A stretch of 49,437 nt of DNA, taken from contig BNVB01000010.1 of NCBI GenBank assembly GCA_025997795.1, positions 1-49,437 on the forward strand. The letters are read 5' to 3'. Source of the DNA: Spirochaetia bacterium. GTDB taxonomy: Bacteria > Spirochaetota > Spirochaetia > Treponematales > Breznakiellaceae. Numbering within the stretch: position 1 is the stretch's first letter; every line of letters starts with the position of its first letter. Positions 42,584-49,437 of this stretch are shown here, piece after piece. The position numbers and the translations under genes were made by a program. The notes under the pieces are model-generated. The model did not search any database. It was not told the origin of the DNA and worked only from the letters and a program-made list of their open reading frames with translations.

Positions 42584-43789
42584 TTACGGAAGCAAAAAAT
42601 CTTCCATTACATCAGGGGTAAGCAGCGTGAAACTGCTTCCCGGATAAGCCTCAAAAAACTTTTGAGGCTTTTTATATTTTTTGATGCTTCCCATGCCGGA
42701 ATTCCACTTAAATTCCCAGGCAGAAATTGTTCCGTTCCGTTCCTCAATGTAGTCAATTTCCTGCTGGCTTACGGTACGCCAAAACCATGTGTGGGGCCGG
42801 GTTCCGGAGGCGGACTTTTCGCTCCCGGACTTTTCGGGAGTGGACTTTTCGCCAAGCCAACAATCGTATTCCAGTTTTTTCATCCGCTCTGAAACAAGAA
42901 AATTTTCCCACAGTGCACCGGTATCCCGGCGGGTCTCGGCGATGGTAAAATCGGCAAGCAGCGAGTTGCGGATACCGTTGTCATAAAAATAAATTTTACG
43001 GCTGAATTTTAGTTCATTGCGAAGGTTCCGGCTAAAGGAACCCAGCCGGAAAATAACAAAACACTGTTCCAACAGTACAAGGTATTTTTCCACGGTTTTT
43101 GTATCCAGCGAACAAAGCTGGCCGAGTTCAGAATACGACACCTGGGAGCCAATTTGTAAGGCCAGCGCCTGAAGCAGCTTTATCAGTTTTTCGGGTTTTT
43201 TAATCCGCTCCCAGGTAAGAATATCTTTATACAGATAACTGTCCGAAAGTTCCCGCAGTACTTCCTGTTCGTTTCCCGGATTGGTAACCACCTCAGGATA
43301 ATAGCCATACACCAGCCGGTGGGGAAGGAGACGTTTTTCTTCCAAAGGACCATGATAGTTTACCATTTCGGCAAAGGACAGGGGAAAGAGGCGGAACTCG
43401 CGCTTCCGTCCTGTTAAAGGTTCGTTCACTTCGTTTGCCAGATCAAAAGACGAACTGCCCGTGGCGATAATCTGAACAGTCTTGGGCAAATTGTCGGCGG
43501 CCAGTTTTAGTTTCAGGCCAATGTCCCGGATACGCTGAGCCTCGTCAATAACCACAAAACGTTTTCCGCCAAAAAGAGCTTTTAGCCGGGCAGAGGAAAT
43601 GTTTTCAAACAGCGCCCGAACATCACTTTCATCGCCGTTTAAAAAAACCGTCTCCTGCGCCTGGCCCATTCCGGCAAGAAGTTCCCTAAGCAGGGTAGTT
43701 TTACCAGTTTGCCGAGCCCCCATGATAAGGATCACCTTACCCTGGCCAAAACGGGTATTCATGGATTTTTCTAGTTTTCTGTGGATCAT
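42584..43789 (-). CDS. AAA_14/DUF4143 ATPase
   Basis: The 401-residue protein has an AAA domain with Walker A MGARQTGKTTLL (about 24-35) and Walker B RFVVIDEAQRI, a sensor ATGSSSFDLANEVNEPLTGRKRE, and a C-terminal DUF4143 domain (about 195-390; SYSELGQLCSLDTKTVEKYL and FYDNGIRNSLL). The family is common, often mobile and of unclear role. Near residues 325-345 a run STPEKSGSEKSASG is coded by three GGACTTTTCG-type units (about 42810-42855). Start 43789 (MIHRKLEKS) is chosen over the upstream frame opening at 43831 because that opening lies in the direct-repeat region. Confidence 0.88.
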   Translation of the reverse strand: MIHRKLEKSMNTRFGQGKVILIMGARQTGKTTLLRELLAGMGQAQETVFLNGDESDVRALFENISSARLKALFGGKRFVVIDEAQRIRDIGLKLKLAADNLPKTVQIIATGSSSFDLANEVNEPLTGRKREFRLFPLSFAEMVNYHGPLEEKRLLPHRLVYGYYPEVVTNPGNEQEVLRELSDSYLYKDILTWERIKKPEKLIKLLQALALQIGSQVSYSELGQLCSLDTKTVEKYLVLLEQCFVIFRLGSFSRNLRNELKFSRKIYFYDNGIRNSLLADFTIAETRRDTGALWENFLVSERMKKLEYDCWLGEKSTPEKSGSEKSASGTRPHTWFWRTVSQQEIDYIEERNGTISAWEFKWNSGMGSIKKYKKPQKFFEAYPGSSFTLLTPDVMEDFLLP

Positions 43790-43829
43790 AATCCCATTAT
43801 ATATCAATTTTCGTGGAGTATCAAGTGGC

Positions 43830-43884
43830 AAAAATAGCTATTTTTGTGGATTTTATTCCTTAAAAATAGCTATTTTTGTGGATT
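43830..43884. repeat. Two 23-bp direct repeats, each with a palindrome, upstream of the DUF4143 ATPase gene
   Basis: The copies at 43830-43852 and 43862-43884 are identical: AAAAATAGCTATTTTT followed by GTGGATT. They are 32 bp apart (three helical turns) in the gap between the ATPase gene and nfnA. A third, degraded TTTTCGTGGAGT occurs near 43808. Layout fits paired binding sites for a dimeric regulator, or ends of a small mobile unit. Confidence 0.6.
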
Positions 43885-43942
43885 ATGGTCAGACCTTGTT
43901 TTTTCCTGAAATTTTCATCATGATTTACTCAATGGAGCAGAA

Positions 43943-44800
43943 ATGAACAAGATTATTGCCAAGAAACAGCTTTCTGCTGAAGTCTACGAAATGATCGTAG
44001 AAGCGCCGCTTATTGCCCGGTCGCGGAAAGCCGGACAGTTTATCATTGTCCAGATAGATACCGATTGGGGCGAACGTATTCCCCTGACCATTGCCGATGC
44101 GGACGCGGCGGCGGGAACGCTGACCATAGTATTCCAGACCGTGGGGGCCACCACCCACAAACTGGCCCTTAAAAAAGAGGGCGATTGTATTGAAAACATT
44201 TTGGGCCCCCTGGGAAACCCCACTCACATCGAAAAGTTCGGCGCCGTAGTCTGCGTGGGCGGCGGTATCGGTGCGGCGCCGCTTTTTCCCATTGTGCAGG
44301 CCATGAAGGCCGCGGGTAACCGGGTGCAGGTGATCATCGGCGCCCGGACAAAGGAACTGGTTATCTTTGAAGACCGGATGAAACAATACGCCGATGAGCT
44401 GATTGTTGTTACCGATGACGGCTCCTATGGGCGAAAAGCTCTGGTTACCGAGCCGCTTAAAACATACTGCGCCGCTTCCCCCAAACCAGACATGAGCGTC
44501 GCCATCGGCCCGCCCATTATGATGAAGTTCTGCGAAAAAACAACCGCCGAATTTGACGTACCGATTTTAGTTTCGCTTAACACCATTATGATAGATGGTA
44601 CAGGAATGTGCGGCGGCTGCCGGGTTACCGTGGGGGGCGAAACAAAATTTGTCTGCGTTGACGGCCCGGAATTCGACGGCCACAAGGTGGACTTTGACAA
44701 CATGATGCTGCGGATGAAGGCCTTTAAAGTCCGGGAAGAAGAGGATCATCACGCTTGTCATATGGGCATGGAAGTCCATGGCGCAAAACAGGGAGTTTAA
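43943..44800 (+). CDS. nfnA: NfnA/SudB: NADH-ferredoxin:NADP oxidoreductase small subunit
   Basis: The 285-residue subunit holds FAD and a [2Fe-2S] cluster and pairs with the next gene. The FAD domain has QFIIVQIDTDWGERIPLTIAD (about 32-52). The NAD-binding loop is CVGGGIGAAPLFPIV (about 103-117). The cluster Cys residues are in GTGMCGGCRVTVGGETKFVCVDGPEFDGHKVD (about 216-247). The complex couples NADH and reduced-ferredoxin oxidation to NADPH formation, a natural electron sink for the 2-oxoacid oxidoreductase here. GGAG precedes the ATG; nfnB starts 3 nt after the stop. Confidence 0.93.
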   Translation: MNKIIAKKQLSAEVYEMIVEAPLIARSRKAGQFIIVQIDTDWGERIPLTIADADAAAGTLTIVFQTVGATTHKLALKKEGDCIENILGPLGNPTHIEKFGAVVCVGGGIGAAPLFPIVQAMKAAGNRVQVIIGARTKELVIFEDRMKQYADELIVVTDDGSYGRKALVTEPLKTYCAASPKPDMSVAIGPPIMMKFCEKTTAEFDVPILVSLNTIMIDGTGMCGGCRVTVGGETKFVCVDGPEFDGHKVDFDNMMLRMKAFKVREEEDHHACHMGMEVHGAKQGV

Positions 44801-44802
44801 CG

Positions 44803-46320
44803 ATGGCTGGACATAAAACACAAATGCTTCTGGATACCGAAGCGGAAAGACTGCTAAAGGATATACTGGAAAAAAAAGCTGCGGGCAGAATTACCGCCAA
44901 GGAACGATCTGCTATTCCCGTCCAGGAAATGCCCGCCCAGGATCCAGCGGCCCGGGGCAAAAACGTCAGCGAGGTGGCCCTGGGTTACGGCGAGGCCCAG
45001 GCCCGGCTGGAAGCGGAACGCTGCCTGGGCTGCAAGAACCAGCCCTGCGTAACGGGCTGCCCTGTGGCGGTGCCCATTCCGCAGTTTATTGCAGAACTGC
45101 AAAAGGGCGATTTTAAGGCCGCCGCAAATATCATCAAAGAAACGAATTTACTTCCCTCAGTATGCGGGCGGGTTTGTCCCCAGGAAAAACAATGCCAGGC
45201 CGAATGTACGCTGGGTAAAATGTTAAAGGACATCGACCAGGCGGTGGCTATCGGCCGGCTTGAACGCTTTGCGGCAGACTGGGAGCGGGACAACGGCCAG
45301 GTAACAATTCCTGCCGTAAAACCCGCCACCGGAAAACGGATCGCCGTTATTGGGTCCGGCCCTGCGGGTCTTACGGTGGCGGCGGATACTGCCCGTGAGG
45401 GCCACGCCGTCACAATCCTTGAGGCGTTCCACAAACCCGGCGGGGTTATGGTCTACGGCATTCCTGAATTCCGGCTTCCCAAAGCCATTGTTCAGGCGGA
45501 AGTGGACAACCTGGCAAAAATGGGCGTTACTATCGAAACCAATTTTCTTGCGGGCCGTACCGGGACAATTGCCGGGATGCTCGACAAATCCGGGAACGAT
45601 CCGCTCCGTAACGGCTATGACGCCGTGTTTATCGGCGTGGGGGCAGGGCTTCCCAAGTTCCTCGGCTGTCCCGGCGAAAACCTGGTGGGAGTAATGAGCG
45701 CCAACGAATACCTTACCCGGGCCAATTTGATGAAAGCCTACGATGCAGAAAAAGCCGCCACGCCCATGTACCGGTCAAAGATAACTGCGGTGATCGGCGG
45801 CGGCAATGTCGCCATGGATGCGGCCCGTATGGCCCTGCGGCTTGGTTCCCAGGAGGTACACGTTATTTACCGCCGCACCCGGGACGAAATGCCTGCCCGT
45901 GCAGAAGAAGTGTCCCACGCCATGGAAGAGGGCATTGTCTTTGATTTCCTCCGTAATCCGGTACGTTTTACCGGGGATGGAGAAGGCCGCGTTACGGGGA
46001 TGGAACTGCTCAAATACGAGCTGGGCGAACCAGACGATTCGGGCCGCCGCAGTCCTGTGGCGGTTAAAGGTTCGGAGTATATGTATAACTGCGACACGGT
46101 GATCGTTGCTCTGGGGAACGAATCGAATCCCCTCCTTGCCCGGACAACGGAAAACCTTACGGCGGATAAACGGGGCCGTATTGTGGTGGACGAAACCCAA
46201 AAAACCAGCCTGGACCGGGTATATGCCGGGGGCGACATTGTTCTGGGAGCGGCCACGGTTATCCTTGCCATGGGCGAAGGCCGCCGGGCGGCGGCGGCGA
46301 TTAACAAATTGCTCGCATAA
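44803..46320 (+). CDS. nfnB: NfnB/SudA: NADPH-binding large subunit (glutamate-synthase small-subunit-like)
   Basis: The 505-residue flavoprotein has an N-terminal Cys-rich domain for two [4Fe-4S] clusters (CLGCKNQPCVTGCPVAVP and CGRVCPQEKQCQAECTLG, about 72-135). An FAD loop VIGSGPAGLTVAADTA lies near 182-197 and a second dinucleotide loop AVIGGGNVAMDAARMALRLG near 329-348, with a closing YAGGDIVLGAATVILAMGEGR FAD motif. A gltD annotation is a common alternative, but the nfnA neighbour and absence of gltB favour NfnB. Start at 44803 matches the small-subunit stop; the upstream frame opening lies within nfnA. Confidence 0.92.
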   Translation: MAGHKTQMLLDTEAERLLKDILEKKAAGRITAKERSAIPVQEMPAQDPAARGKNVSEVALGYGEAQARLEAERCLGCKNQPCVTGCPVAVPIPQFIAELQKGDFKAAANIIKETNLLPSVCGRVCPQEKQCQAECTLGKMLKDIDQAVAIGRLERFAADWERDNGQVTIPAVKPATGKRIAVIGSGPAGLTVAADTAREGHAVTILEAFHKPGGVMVYGIPEFRLPKAIVQAEVDNLAKMGVTIETNFLAGRTGTIAGMLDKSGNDPLRNGYDAVFIGVGAGLPKFLGCPGENLVGVMSANEYLTRANLMKAYDAEKAATPMYRSKITAVIGGGNVAMDAARMALRLGSQEVHVIYRRTRDEMPARAEEVSHAMEEGIVFDFLRNPVRFTGDGEGRVTGMELLKYELGEPDDSGRRSPVAVKGSEYMYNCDTVIVALGNESNPLLARTTENLTADKRGRIVVDETQKTSLDRVYAGGDIVLGAATVILAMGEGRRAAAAINKLLA

Positions 46321-46336
46321 TGGTATACTTGCTATA

Positions 46337-47092
46337 ATGAAAGAAAAACAGCCGGGCTTTTGCCGTATACTGGCAGTACTTTTGTTCCTGGCCGGACTTT
46401 CCTTGTCCGCCCAGGAAACCACCACAGAATCTGCTCCCACACCGGCCCAGCCGCGGCGGGGTCCCGACGCACTTCAAAGTTACCGCATTGGCCGGGACCT
46501 GGAAACCAAAAACCGTTTTGACGAAGCCAATACCTACTACAACGAATCAATACGAATTTGTATAGACGAATTAAACCGGAATAGTTCCAACATGGATTCC
46601 TATACGGTTCTTACCTGGTCGCTGCTCCGTCAACGCAGATACATGGAAGTGATCAACTGGGGCGACCGGGCACTGCGGGTTAACGCCAACGATTACCGTA
46701 TTGTAGAAACCGTTGGAGAGGCCTATTTTTACCTCAACGACTATGAACATTCCCTGATCATGATGCAGCGATATACCGCCTTTATGCCCCGTGGTGACCG
46801 GGCATCCACCGCTTACTTTTTTATGGGAGAGATTTACCGGAACCAGCGGAAGTATCTTCATGCGGACATTGCCTATACCACCGCAGTAACTCTGGAAAGC
46901 AGTATGTTCCTTTGGTGGTTCAGGCTTGGTAACGTCAGGGAGGCCGCCGGAGAATTCGCCCATGCCATAGAGGCCTATGAAAAGGCCCTAAGCCTTAACC
47001 CCGGTTACCGGGAAACAACAGAAGCCCTGGAACGGACCCGGCGGCTCAACGCTGCATCTCCGCGGTATCCATCCCAGTCCCCGCAGGGATAG
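46337..47092 (+). CDS. Secreted TPR-repeat protein
   Basis: The 251-residue protein has a signal peptide (about 1-27, ILAVLLFLAGLSLSAQ). A Pro/Thr linker follows, then at least four tetratricopeptide units (SYRIGRDLETKNRFDEANTYYNES; RRYMEVINWGDRALRVNANDYRI; AYFYLNDYEHSLIMMQRY; AGEFAHAIEAYEKALSLNPGY). Such proteins scaffold periplasmic complexes; partner unknown. It starts 16 nt after nfnB without a clear ribosome site. Its last 47 nt overlap, tail to tail, the Gx gene on the other strand. Confidence 0.85.
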   Translation: MKEKQPGFCRILAVLLFLAGLSLSAQETTTESAPTPAQPRRGPDALQSYRIGRDLETKNRFDEANTYYNESIRICIDELNRNSSNMDSYTVLTWSLLRQRRYMEVINWGDRALRVNANDYRIVETVGEAYFYLNDYEHSLIMMQRYTAFMPRGDRASTAYFFMGEIYRNQRKYLHADIAYTTAVTLESSMFLWWFRLGNVREAAGEFAHAIEAYEKALSLNPGYRETTEALERTRRLNAASPRYPSQSPQG

Positions 47093-48236
47093 GGAAACCG
47101 CTCAGGCGGCACATAAGTGTATCCAGACTGTAAAAAAAGTTTACCATGTTTGTTTTTCTGTCTTTTCCTTTAACCGGTAAATTCGTTTCCTTAAGCTGAT
47201 CCAAAATAATAAAACTTTCTCTAAGCAGACGGCCCAGCCTTCCCGGCAGCGGAAGGGAAACCCCGGGGATAAGGCGGGAAAACATAATCAGCGCTTCCAT
47301 GGTTACCGCCCGCTGGATTCCCTGCAGCAAACTTCCCTCTGCTACAAGTAACGGACCGGCGGTAAAAAGTATCTTTCCAAAAGGCGGAAAAAGGTTACAA
47401 ACCACAATGGCGGTAAAACTAATAAGCGTAAAAAACGGTCGTGGGGACTGGAATGGGTGCCGCGGCGGCTGGAATGGGTGCCGGTTTTTTTTTCTCTTCA
47501 AAATTACTAAAAACCAAAAAACACCAAACAAAACCGCCCTCACCGGAAGATACGGCAGAACAAGAAAAAGAACCGCCAGTAAAAGCAAGACCGCTCCTTT
47601 AACAGAAAAACCATTATCACCGGCAGTACTTCCGGCAGGCGCTGTTTCCGGCATAGCGGCGTTTCCGTTTGAAGGGCTTTCAACCGGAGCGCCGCTTCCC
47701 CGGAAACGCAGCCACTGCGACCGGGCAGCAAATGCTTCGGCAAAAAAACCCAGCACAGCGCCGCTGATAATTCCCGCAGCAAGAAAGGGAGGCGCCAGAT
47801 AACGGGCCGATTCCCCAAACACCAAAAAGCGGGCCAACATAAGCTGGGCCGCATTTGAGGCAAAAGCCCCGGTTAAACCAATGCCAACAAGGCTTACCCG
47901 TCTTTGTCCCGCCATACGGAGCAAAAACATAACAACGGAAGATACTGCCGTTCCTGCAAGGGAAAAGATCAACACATAGGAAACAAAAGTTCCGGTAAGC
48001 AGCGCCTGCCCAAGAACCTTAAGCAGTGCCAAAAGAAAAAAGTTTTTTGCAGAAAAAAGCGGCTGTCGGCTTTCCGTGCCGGGATACGCCAGCGCCAAAA
48101 GCAGCGGAAGATTCGCCAGACCAATACGCATAAAGGGCATCGGTTTGGGTATCAGATAATCCAGAGCAGAGAGAAAGAGGCAGAAAGCCCCAAGCAAGAC
48201 AAGATCGCCGGAAGTCTCCTTACCAGACGGCAGCAT
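47046..48236 (-). CDS. Gx transporter family protein fused to a CbiQ-like C-terminus
   Basis: The 396-residue membrane protein begins like the Gx/HepI-type family (LVLLGAFCLFLSALDYLIPKPMPFMRIGLANLPLLLAL, about 12-49, then GQALLTGTFVSYVLIFSLAGT). The C-terminal 150 residues look like an energy-coupling-factor T component: several helices plus the charged GRLGRLLRESFIILDQLKE region. So an S-like and a T-like part may be fused. It neighbours a NusG-domain-II gene, a frequent pairing with unknown joint role. Start 48236 overlaps the upstream gene by 17 nt. A hydrophilic insert (about 195-215) separates the halves. Confidence 0.8.
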   Translation of the reverse strand: MLPSGKETSGDLVLLGAFCLFLSALDYLIPKPMPFMRIGLANLPLLLALAYPGTESRQPLFSAKNFFLLALLKVLGQALLTGTFVSYVLIFSLAGTAVSSVVMFLLRMAGQRRVSLVGIGLTGAFASNAAQLMLARFLVFGESARYLAPPFLAAGIISGAVLGFFAEAFAARSQWLRFRGSGAPVESPSNGNAAMPETAPAGSTAGDNGFSVKGAVLLLLAVLFLVLPYLPVRAVLFGVFWFLVILKRKKNRHPFQPPRHPFQSPRPFFTLISFTAIVVCNLFPPFGKILFTAGPLLVAEGSLLQGIQRAVTMEALIMFSRLIPGVSLPLPGRLGRLLRESFIILDQLKETNLPVKGKDRKTNMVNFFYSLDTLMCRLSGFPIPAGTGMDTAEMQR

Positions 48237-48693
48237 CAAGGTTGTCCCCCGGTTTATTTGCTTCGGCGTTAACCGGCTCTACACTGACAAAAACACCATT
48301 GGGAAGACAAGCCAGCCATTGGCCCCTGTTATGTATGCCGCCGGAACTTATACAGGTTTGGTTGGTACAAGGCGATGCGACAACCCGTACCTGGCGATCT
48401 TTCAATTCCACGGTAGTATTCCCCAGGGGTCCCGCAATGTCCACCAAAACAGCAGCTTCCATGGGGTAAACCCAGTTCCCGGATTTTCCCTGAATAACAA
48501 GCTTTAACGAAGAAGTGTTTTTTCCATAAACAAGAAGTGCGCAAAAAAGGGTTACTGCCGCCGTTAGGCAAAAAATGACAAGATCCAGTAAACGTACCCT
48601 GACAAAAACAGCCTGCTGTTTTGTCAGGGACGGAATCCCCTGCCGGGGTTCAAAGGAGCGCAGATAACCCTCCGGTACCGCAGACTTAGACAC
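48220..48693 (-). CDS. NusG domain II-containing membrane-anchored protein
   Basis: The 157-residue protein has one membrane helix (about 34-52, LLDLVIFCLTAAVTLFCALLVYG). An extracytoplasmic NusG-II domain follows (about 60-140), with SPCTNQTCISSGGIHNRGQWLACLPNGVFV near the end, where the two Cys (C...C-x-SSG) are conserved in the family. Such proteins are found next to Gx genes, as here. The start is GTG at 48693, overlapping the nfu stop. Function unknown. Confidence 0.88.
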   Translation of the reverse strand: MSKSAVPEGYLRSFEPRQGIPSLTKQQAVFVRVRLLDLVIFCLTAAVTLFCALLVYGKNTSSLKLVIQGKSGNWVYPMEAAVLVDIAGPLGNTTVELKDRQVRVVASPCTNQTCISSGGIHNRGQWLACLPNGVFVSVEPVNAEANKPGDNLDAAVW

Positions 48694-48910
48694 CCACTAC
48701 GGCGGTAACTTCGGGAATTTCTTTTTTCAGATAGCTCTCTATACCGTTTTTCAAGGTCATGGCAGCCATGGGACAATGCCCGCATGCGCCGGTAAGTTTT
48801 ACCGAAACCTGACCATCTTCACTTACAGAGACAAATTCAACATCCCCGCCATCGGCCTGGAGGGAGGGACGAACACCATCAAGGGCGCTTTTTACTTTTT
48901 CTTCAAGCAT
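48686..48910 (-). CDS. NifU C-terminal-domain iron-sulfur carrier (Nfu)
   Basis: The 74-residue stand-alone Nfu domain has the cluster motif GACGHCPMAAMTLKNGIE (about 41-58, C-x2-C) after LQADGGDVEFVSVSEDG. It accepts or delivers [Fe-S] clusters to client proteins, of which this window has many (ferredoxin, Nfn). GGAGG lies 6 nt before the ATG. It is the first gene of the nfu-NusG-II-Gx run. Confidence 0.94.
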   Translation of the reverse strand: MLEEKVKSALDGVRPSLQADGGDVEFVSVSEDGQVSVKLTGACGHCPMAAMTLKNGIESYLKKEIPEVTAVVGV

Positions 48911-48998
48911 ATAGTCCTCCTGTCAAAAGAAATATACCAAATTAACCGGAAAAAAGCAATTAGTCAGGAAAATAGCGCATCATCAAAATGATGGTACA

Positions 48999-49307
48999 TT
49001 ATCTGTCCGTGGTAAAATGATCCTCGCTCAGACCATAACCTTCAACCTGCTTGTTCCCCGATGGCTCAACATGAACCATGATATCAAAGATACCATCAAT
49101 GCGGGCTTTAACGGCATCTTCTACTTTACAGGCAATGTTGTGGGCTTCGGCGATGGTCAGGACCGGGTCTACCTCAATATCGACATCAATGTCCCAAAAA
49201 CCCGCAATGCGCCGCATCCGGGTACGGTGGGGATTACCCGCCTCCGGCACCGAACGGACCGCCTCAAAGAGCAGCCGGTAGCTTTCGTCATCGGTGGATC
49301 CGTCCAT
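48999..49307 (-). pseudogene. Cation-diffusion-facilitator (CDF) efflux protein, C-terminal dimer domain, separated by an in-frame stop
   Basis: About 100 codons from MDGSTDDESY read like the cytoplasmic ZT-dimer domain of CDF metal exporters (RRIAGFWDIDVDIEVDPVLTIAEAHNIACKVEDAV). Upstream in the same frame LKKYPAAGLMDGS looks coding, but TAG at 49344-49346 stops it. A hydrophobic stretch like the last CDF helix (LALFASAWFWAVWVSRAVL) is read in a different frame further up, running off the window. So the gene is frameshifted or interrupted near 49340-49375, unless the part outside the window says otherwise. Confidence 0.6.
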
Positions 49308-49437
49308 CAGCCCGGCTGCTGGATACTTTTTTAAAACACCGGACTATCGCATTTTACGAGAATCATCATGGCTGACAGCACAGCCCGCGATACCCAAACC
49401 GCCCAGAACCAGGCTGATGCAAACAGGGCCAATACCG

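Overview
The window looks like part of a spirochaete chromosome, most likely a Treponema. Basis: a core flagellin of the periplasmic-flagellum FlaB type, a class I (archaeal-type) lysyl-tRNA synthetase as in spirochaetes, LL-diaminopimelate aminotransferase, FliM, a ferredoxin-dependent 2-oxoacid oxidoreductase and an Nfn-type electron-bifurcating pair, which together point to an anaerobic fermenter. Assignment to a species or to the termite-gut group is inference only.

Region 1 (1-9058) is a decayed accessory block. It holds the start of a TerY-C-like zinc protein, a membrane-protein gene cut in two by an IS5-family element with a clean 4-bp target duplication, a nucleotidyltransferase remnant, and a type I restriction locus (hsdS with a one-base frameshift, an AT-rich DUF4238 gene, hsdR with an in-frame ochre codon, no hsdM). 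It ends with an AlbA_2/RecG-like ATP-binding gene broken in several places. The block abuts the 3' end of a tRNA-Leu gene (9131-9213), a classic integration site.

Region 2 (9257-19661) is core metabolism, nearly all on the minus strand: ptb, flaB with a long structured leader, lysS, and the four enzymes that turn IMP into AMP and GMP (purB-guaB and purA-guaA). A tiny Cys/His-rich protein lies on the plus strand between purA and guaB.

Region 3 (19742-25154) is a tight plus-strand run: dapL, a secreted trypsin-like protease with a barrel-like tail, nadE and cutC. Region 4 (25178-34819) holds the nfeD-floA membrane-microdomain operon, an outer-membrane-like protein, and a minus-strand run uraA-panE-fliM-(peptidoglycan-binding protein)-(SPOR protein). 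Region 5 (34912-39270) has an NlpC/P60 peptidase, the four-subunit 2-oxoacid:ferredoxin oxidoreductase operon and an acyltransferase.

Region 6 (39309-43831) is a second accessory stretch: a Doc/AbrB toxin-antitoxin pair, a degenerate formylglycine-generating-enzyme-like gene end whose codons look like a diversity-generating-retroelement variable region, another toxin-antitoxin-like pair run together with a YgjP-type metallopeptidase and a uracil-DNA-glycosylase-like gene, and a DUF4143 ATPase. Region 7 (43943-49437) returns to core functions: nfnAB, a TPR protein, a Gx/NusG-II/Nfu cluster and the C-terminal end of a cation-diffusion-facilitator gene.

A recurring theme is palindromic or tandem sequence inside otherwise conserved genes (nadE, dapL, lysS, the AlbA_2 gene, the outer-membrane gene, the DUF4143 gene), plus a dispersed palindrome found in two intergenic regions.
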